Assembly: GCA_030272155.1 (NCBI GenBank) | Contig: CP126196.1 | Coordinates: forward strand, 682,001 to 746,000 | Direction: 5' to 3' | Source: Tetradesmus obliquus | Taxonomy: Eukaryota; Chlorophyta; Chlorophyceae; Sphaeropleales; Scenedesmaceae | DNA: 64,000 bases | Part shown: positions 44,801 to 64,000 of the stretch, piece by piece | How positions within the stretch are numbered: position 1 is the stretch's first letter | How the letters are laid out: every line of letters begins with the position of its first letter | Program-made: the position numbers and the translations under genes | The notes under the pieces: model-generated | What the model was told of the DNA's origin: nothing | What the model saw: only the letters and a program-made list of their open reading frames with translations | The model's database searches: none

Positions 44801-46310
44801 GCTGCAGTGCACCAACACCTGCACTGCCGCCAAGGCGCTTTTCCCTGCAGCGCACACCGACCGCCTTACACACGCTGACCTGTGCCACTGCAATGCACGA
44901 CAGTCACAGGAGTGCAAACAAGCTGCAATATCCTAGGCAACACCAATCACCGCAGCAGCACGCACCGCGGGGTTGAGCTTGTAAGGCAGGCTCTCAAAGT
45001 AGATGCTGGTCGCGGACACCTTCTTGTTGCCCGTGAAGTAGCCGTGCGTGAGGTGGCCGCCGCTGGGCAGGTCCAGGCCCATGATGCGGTCGTGCGGCTG
45101 CAGCAGCGCGGTGTACGCCGCAAAGTTGGCGGGGCTGCGATACATCACAGCAGTGAAGCAGCAAGAGAGACACGGTGGGTACAGAGGGTTTGACGCAATG
45201 ATACACTGCATGCGGGTGCGAGAGGGGGAGACGGAGGAGTGCTAATGAAGCAACCCGGCCACAACAACCTGCACAATGACAGGTCCAGGCCCATGATGCG
45301 GTCGTGCGACTGCTGCAGCGCGGTGTACGCCGCAAAGTTGGCGGGGCTGTTGCAGGGCAAGGGGTGGGGTGTGTGGGTTGTGGTGAAGCACAAGGCAGTG
45401 ACACAGGGTGAAGAGAGTTAAGGGAACACGGGCGCACACAGTTCAAGGAAGCATATGCCATACTGTGAACATGCAATGGGACGGGGCAAGGCACACCAAG
45501 CCGCGTTGTGGCACTGAACAGGCAGTGTAGGCAGCTGCAGCAGGCTGTGCAAGGTACACTTGCTCCAAAGATGCCCCCAACATCAAAAAAACCTAGGAAC
45601 TTGTTACTGGTGGTACTGACTTCAGCCATTGAACATCATGTGCTGCTCTGCGCCACCATGCATGGTCAACTGCCAGCGGGTGTCACTGCCACACAGATGC
45701 TCCCTGCAACAACTGCCAACCTACGCCTCAGCAGCTGCCGCCCGCTTTCTGCAATTGCACACAATCATAATATGTAGCATACGCACCTGCCGGAGTAGGG
45801 CTGCACATTCACGCCCCATGCTGCTGGGTCAAGCCTGAAGGCCTCCAGTGCACGCTTCTTGCACAGCAGCTCTGCCCTGTCGATGTGCTCATTGCCTCCA
45901 TAGTACCGCGCGCCTGGCTGGCCCTCGCTGTATTTGTTTGTCATGGCTGAACCCAGGCATTCCAGCACTGGGCGAGAAGTGAAGTTCTCCGAGGCAATCA
46001 GCTCGATGCCCTTCCTGCAGCAGGACCAGTGTCCACAGCAGCAGCACAGCAGCAGGCAGCATGATGGATGCTAGATGCTCTGCTGGCGTAGCTGGCAGTG
46101 CATGGACCGACGTTGTAACCAAAACAATTGAAGAACAGCATGCGTCTGCGCTGAGGAGCATCCAGCCGCACTCGTCGTTGTGGTTGCTTACCATTGGCGG
46201 GCCTTCTCGTCCTGCACGATCGAGTACATCTCTGGATCCGCCTCTTTGAGGCTTTTGAGAGACTCAGGGAATACATTCGCGTTTGTTTTGTGTACACCGT
46301 TTGCTGCCAT
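41812..46310 (-). CDS. SHMT: serine hydroxymethyltransferase, cytosolic type, 479 aa
   Basis: PLP enzyme that interconverts serine and glycine while loading tetrahydrofolate with a one-carbon unit. Ten exons join in phase: 46310-46192, 46014-45787, 45134-44966, 44708-44580, 44174-44022, 43762-43664, 43318-43124, 42747-42636, 42364-42285 and 41967-41812. Conserved segments include [45 protein letters not shown], and [17 protein letters not shown] with the PLP lysine, then NKNAVVGD and PGGVRIG. The total of 479 residues equals a cytosolic SHMT, and the N-terminus ([17 protein letters not shown]) is too short for a mitochondrial or plastid transit peptide. The start is the first ATG of the exon and gives full length. 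Five or more exon edges are echoed in the introns. Confidence 0.95.
42022..42083 (-). repeat. echo of the SHMT exon 10 start
   Basis: After CTGCAG at 42084 the intron reads [20 protein letters not shown], identical in protein to the start of exon 10 (41967), then diverges to a stop. The copy lies 116 bases upstream of the true acceptor. Confidence 0.8.
42825..42850 (-). repeat. echo of the SHMT exon 8 start
   Basis: GCAG followed by AISGAKM mirrors the exon 8 start GISGAKM (42747), about 100 bases upstream of it. Confidence 0.6.
43385..43438 (-). repeat. echo of the SHMT exon 7 start
   Basis: After CTGCAG the copy reads [18 protein letters not shown], against [18 protein letters not shown] in the true exon at 43318; spacing 120 bases. 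Confidence 0.75.
44288..44512 (-). repeat. echoes of the SHMT exon 4 end
   Basis: Exon 4 ends [10 protein letters not shown] at 44580. Downstream copies keep the CTCCCTGAAGCGC core: 44479-44512 with an intact KRFREIADK and donor GTGCGC, then weaker ones near 44370-44392 and 44288-44312. Confidence 0.75.
45279..45347 (-). repeat. echo of the SHMT exon 3 start
   Basis: CAACAG followed by [20 protein letters not shown], against [20 protein letters not shown] in exon 3 (start 45134). The copy then leaves the exon sequence. Spacing is about 213 bases, the widest in this gene. Confidence 0.8.
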
Positions 46311-48306
46311 CGTGAATGTGCTTCTCTTCTCTCTCTTACTGTGCAATATGAATTCGTGAGCGTGAGGGCGTCAAACAAAGTGCATGGTGCAGCGTGGTGT
46401 GAGACTATATAGTGTTGGCTTCCTCGTTGGGGCTGACCCAAATCACAGGCACTCGACCAGAGACAACAGTGAGGCGCCCATGAATGGGTCGATGCTTGAA
46501 CGCGGACGAGGTTAAACATGATCTTGATTAATTTCATGATGCAGAAACTATTTTCGGCATTATTGGCAAGTGTCCGCTCTCAGTTGAGACGAACTGGCCA
46601 CTTTCCGCTCCGGCACTTGTTTCTTCCGCAACTATGCATGCGCCGAGGCAAACATGTTTTATTCAAGCCATTTAAACAGTAGTCATTTGTCTTTTGGCTT
46701 TTGAGCTGTCACTGCGTCTTGCTTGAAAAGTTCAGCGCGAAGCAAAACTTGCTGTGCACGGCTGGACCAACACGTGTGAGATTCTGTCGGGCGCTGATGG
46801 TCACCAGTCTGACATAGGGATTCTACTGTTTGTGTCGCTGCCGGCTGCGGTATGTCAGCGTTGAATACAACTTTCTCATTTGAAATGGCCGTAGCACGGT
46901 ACTGCCTGCAGAAATTCAACATGACGCCTTGCAAGCGTGCACGGGCAACAAAGGGCCACCGCATTAGGCGATAGCTTGTTCAAGTAGTCCACAGCCCGAC
47001 TTCAGCAGACAACATGATCACAACTGTGTGGCAATGCTACTGTACTGTTCACACAGTCAGCATGTGCAGCTCCCAGCTTCACAAACAACAGCTAGTGTTT
47101 GTCAGCATTGTGTTTTGCTACGCTCTGCTTCATTGTACATGTATAGGGAAAAACCTCAGTCCAGGGGGGCCACGCTCCTTGCAACCAGGTACACAGCCAG
47201 AACAGCGAAGGGCTTGAAAATTTGGGGTGTCCTCCTCAGGGGCCTTGGAGGCAAAGCTTTGGGGTTTTCCGCTGCATGACATGCTGCCGCAGTTGCCATT
47301 GCGTCAGTAACCACCCGTTGGTCAGGCTGACCATGCTTGCAGTGTTGTACCATGTTTGTAGCAGTCACTGCTGCTGCACCCACACGCACTTGTATGCCAG
47401 AACAGCCAACCACTTTGAGTGCCAGAGTCTGGCAGCGCTGCCACAGCCATTTGACACCGCTGCCTCAGCCAGGTCTGGCGCAAGCCTGCTGGCAAACTTT
47501 TGAAATCTGTCGGGACGAATTGCTGCAGTGGACCAAACGGAGGTGGAGATTGACACACGCAGTTGGACGTTTGAGAGTTTGGATGCCCACAGCACTACAA
47601 TTAAAGAAGTCTTGGCAGCCTGCTGCTGGGTGCCTCATGCAAGTTGTTTTGCCGTTTCATACATCACAGAAAAAAGGTTGAAAAACATTGTGGTTACATG
47701 CCTGCAGGCAGTGCTTCTGGCCCAAACAGAGGCAGACTGGCAGGCAAACAGCATTGACCCCAGCAACATCGGAGCCACCTGAATCCTCAATGTGCCGGGT
47801 AAATGAGGGCAGGAAAAAACAAACCCAACTGAAAGCTTACAAGAATGGGGAACACCGCATTGGACTTTGGGCATGCCATCTGAGTTCAAGGCCTGTCAGC
47901 TCTGTCACTTGGGGTTGGGGGTTGAGGTGAGAGACAGAAGAGCCAGCACTTGATCAATGTCAGGGCTTCGCCTTATCGATCATTGCTTGGAAACGGTTGG
48001 CTGATTGATACGTGCGGCGTTGTAAGAGGCTGCGTTCTGTGCTACTGCTCTCGCACTCACCCGACCCAGTACCTGACGCTACTGAAGCCGAACCAGAGTT
48101 TGCTTGATAACAAGAAGTGTCAACATCACATCTACATTTCATTATCATTGGCATCAGTGCGTGCATGCGTCGGGTTTGAGCAGCAGGGGCACAGCAGCAG
48201 CAGCACCCCCAGCAGCACCGGCCTGCCTCGCCTGCAGCCCTAGCCAGCGAGCGGGCTGGCGCCCGCAGCTCCCCGCGCGTAGCTCCGCGCAAGGGCTCGC
48301 TGCATC
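46311..48306. other. intergenic region between divergent SHMT and RPB2 genes
   Basis: Two kb between the divergent start codons hold both promoters. The stretch 46440-47950 is AT-richer than the genes and almost free of CTG triplets. A 93-codon ATG-started minus-strand frame at 46683-46964 (starting MRWPFVARARLQGV) has no recognisable motif. From 47150 to 47800 the text again differs in composition; it might be old mobile-element debris, but I can identify no ends, repeats or domains. Confidence 0.4.
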
Positions 48307-62917
<14,611 letters not shown>

Positions 62918-64000
62918 GCAGTGCCGCCTGATGCCGACACCGCTATATATAGCAGGGGCTGCGTCAGTGATGCTTTAGGTAGGCAGCAGCGCAGTGACAG
63001 CAGGCACGCGGGAGCAGCAGCGTACTTGCACGATCAGTTGCTTATTTGCCCGCAGTGCAGAAAGCTGTGCGTTTTTATGCCGGGGCGAGCTGCTGTGGCT
63101 GCAGCTGCACCTGGAAGCTTTCCAGCTGCCGGAGAGCGGCTGTCCAGGCTGGTGTGGCCGTAACTGCACCCAAAGCTTGGCCAGCTGAAGTGCCCAGCTG
63201 TGCAGGCTAGTGGGTGCAGTGGCTCTGACACCTCTTGCACAAGTTGTGCAGATGTGCAAAGTTGCTGATGGGGGTAGGCAGAAGGACAGACGTGAAAAGA
63301 GGCATGGGGCCAGCCAGAAAGCGGGCAGAAGTCAGAAGGAGAAGGGCTGGCTAGGTGGTTGATTCTGTTCCTGTCTGTAGGGCGGAGTTTGTAGCTGGTC
63401 TGGCATGCTCATCCTTCTGAGTGGTGATGGCCGTTTCTGGCATCTTGGCACATAGTGCGGGCCACTGCCTCCCTATGCTGCCCCATGTGAGAGGCGTTTG
63501 TGTTTTCTTTGTTGTGTATTTCCTTCGGATCCTGCGCGCACATCGTGCGTGTGGGTTGTTGTGGGCTGCTGACAGCAGCACGTAGGCTGCAGTCAGCCCT
63601 GCATTGCATTGCTGTGGCGGCAGCCGCGGAGGCTGTCACCAAGCAGGTCTGCCTCCTGCTTGTGCAGAGGATGGTTTCGTGCATATGCAGAGGCTGCGCT
63701 TAGATGTGTCACACATTGTGCACTGAGGGTGGCTGGCCGCGGCGGCAGGTCCTGCTGCCAGTGTAGGGCCTGCTGCAATGTGTGTCTCTTATGCTGTTGA
63801 CAGCACCAGCTGTGGCACTGCAGCCACAGGGAGGGGCGCTGTGGGATTCGCCTCATGCTGTGACAAGCAGCGCTGAACCTGTTTTTCTTTTCGCGACTCT
63901 GCAGTTGCCACGCAGTTCATCTTGCACACCAGCTGCCTCATTGCGGTGTGCGTCAGCGGTGTGTTGGGGGGTTCTGCGCTGTTGATTTGCTGGCACTGTA
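62918..64000. other. RPB2 3' flank, no gene recognised
   Basis: Only short frames without motifs. No clear TGTAA is visible before the window ends, so the 3' UTR limit is open. Confidence 0.4.

Noticed and set aside
46683-46964. 93-codon minus-strand frame between SHMT and RPB2
   Set aside because: Starts with ATG, but no family, no composition of a local gene and no splice context; left inside the intergenic entry.
47150-47800. Mobile-element remnant
   Set aside because: No terminal repeats, target duplication or enzyme motif could be seen, so it is not listed as an element.

Overview
The window looks like nuclear DNA of a chlorophyte green alga, probably a Scenedesmaceae-like member of Sphaeropleales (inference). 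The genes are cut by many short GT-AG introns, CAG/CTG triplets are everywhere and give long Gln, Ala and Ser runs, a TGTAA motif (the usual green-algal poly(A) signal) lies downstream of several stops, and the proteins look plant/algal. I see no rRNA, tRNA, CRISPR array, or recognisable transposon or virus-like element.

Layout: (1) 106-2618 +, the 3' part of a Shewanella-like protein phosphatase; (2) 4938-9222 -, a 1082-aa helical-repeat protein; (3) 10921-14196 +, an unrecognised Ala/Lys-rich, probably nuclear protein; (4) 14.2-19.6 kb, a long stretch without a recognisable gene; (5) 19598-23506 -, an intronless 1302-aa low-complexity protein; (6) 24455-27660 -, an endonuclease/exonuclease/phosphatase-family enzyme; (7) 28.1-31.2 kb, two truncated copies of one BACK-domain gene joined head to head; (8) 31867-32825, a 29-bp minisatellite of about 33 units; (9) 33352-39787 -, an ABC1/ADCK-type atypical kinase; (10) 41812-46310 -, cytosolic-type serine hydroxymethyltransferase; (11) 48307-62917 +, RPB2, the second-largest subunit of RNA polymerase II. 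For genes 2, 3, 6, 9, 10 and 11 I could chain exons with matching splice phases into full-length proteins of 1082, 499, 380, 758, 479 and 1198 aa.

The genes do not form a pathway. What ties the window together is structural. Most intron-rich genes carry echoes of their own exon edges: extra copies of an exon's first or last 30-80 bases, with the adjoining splice site, lie in the flanking intron. Copies of exon starts lie upstream of the true exon and copies of exon ends lie downstream, as expected from tandem duplications of roughly 90-130 bp across exon-intron borders. RPB2 alone has more than 30. The same process reaches past the stop codons of three genes. I consider this the most interesting signal. 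RPB2 also appears to have lost three of the four cysteines of its C-terminal zinc site.
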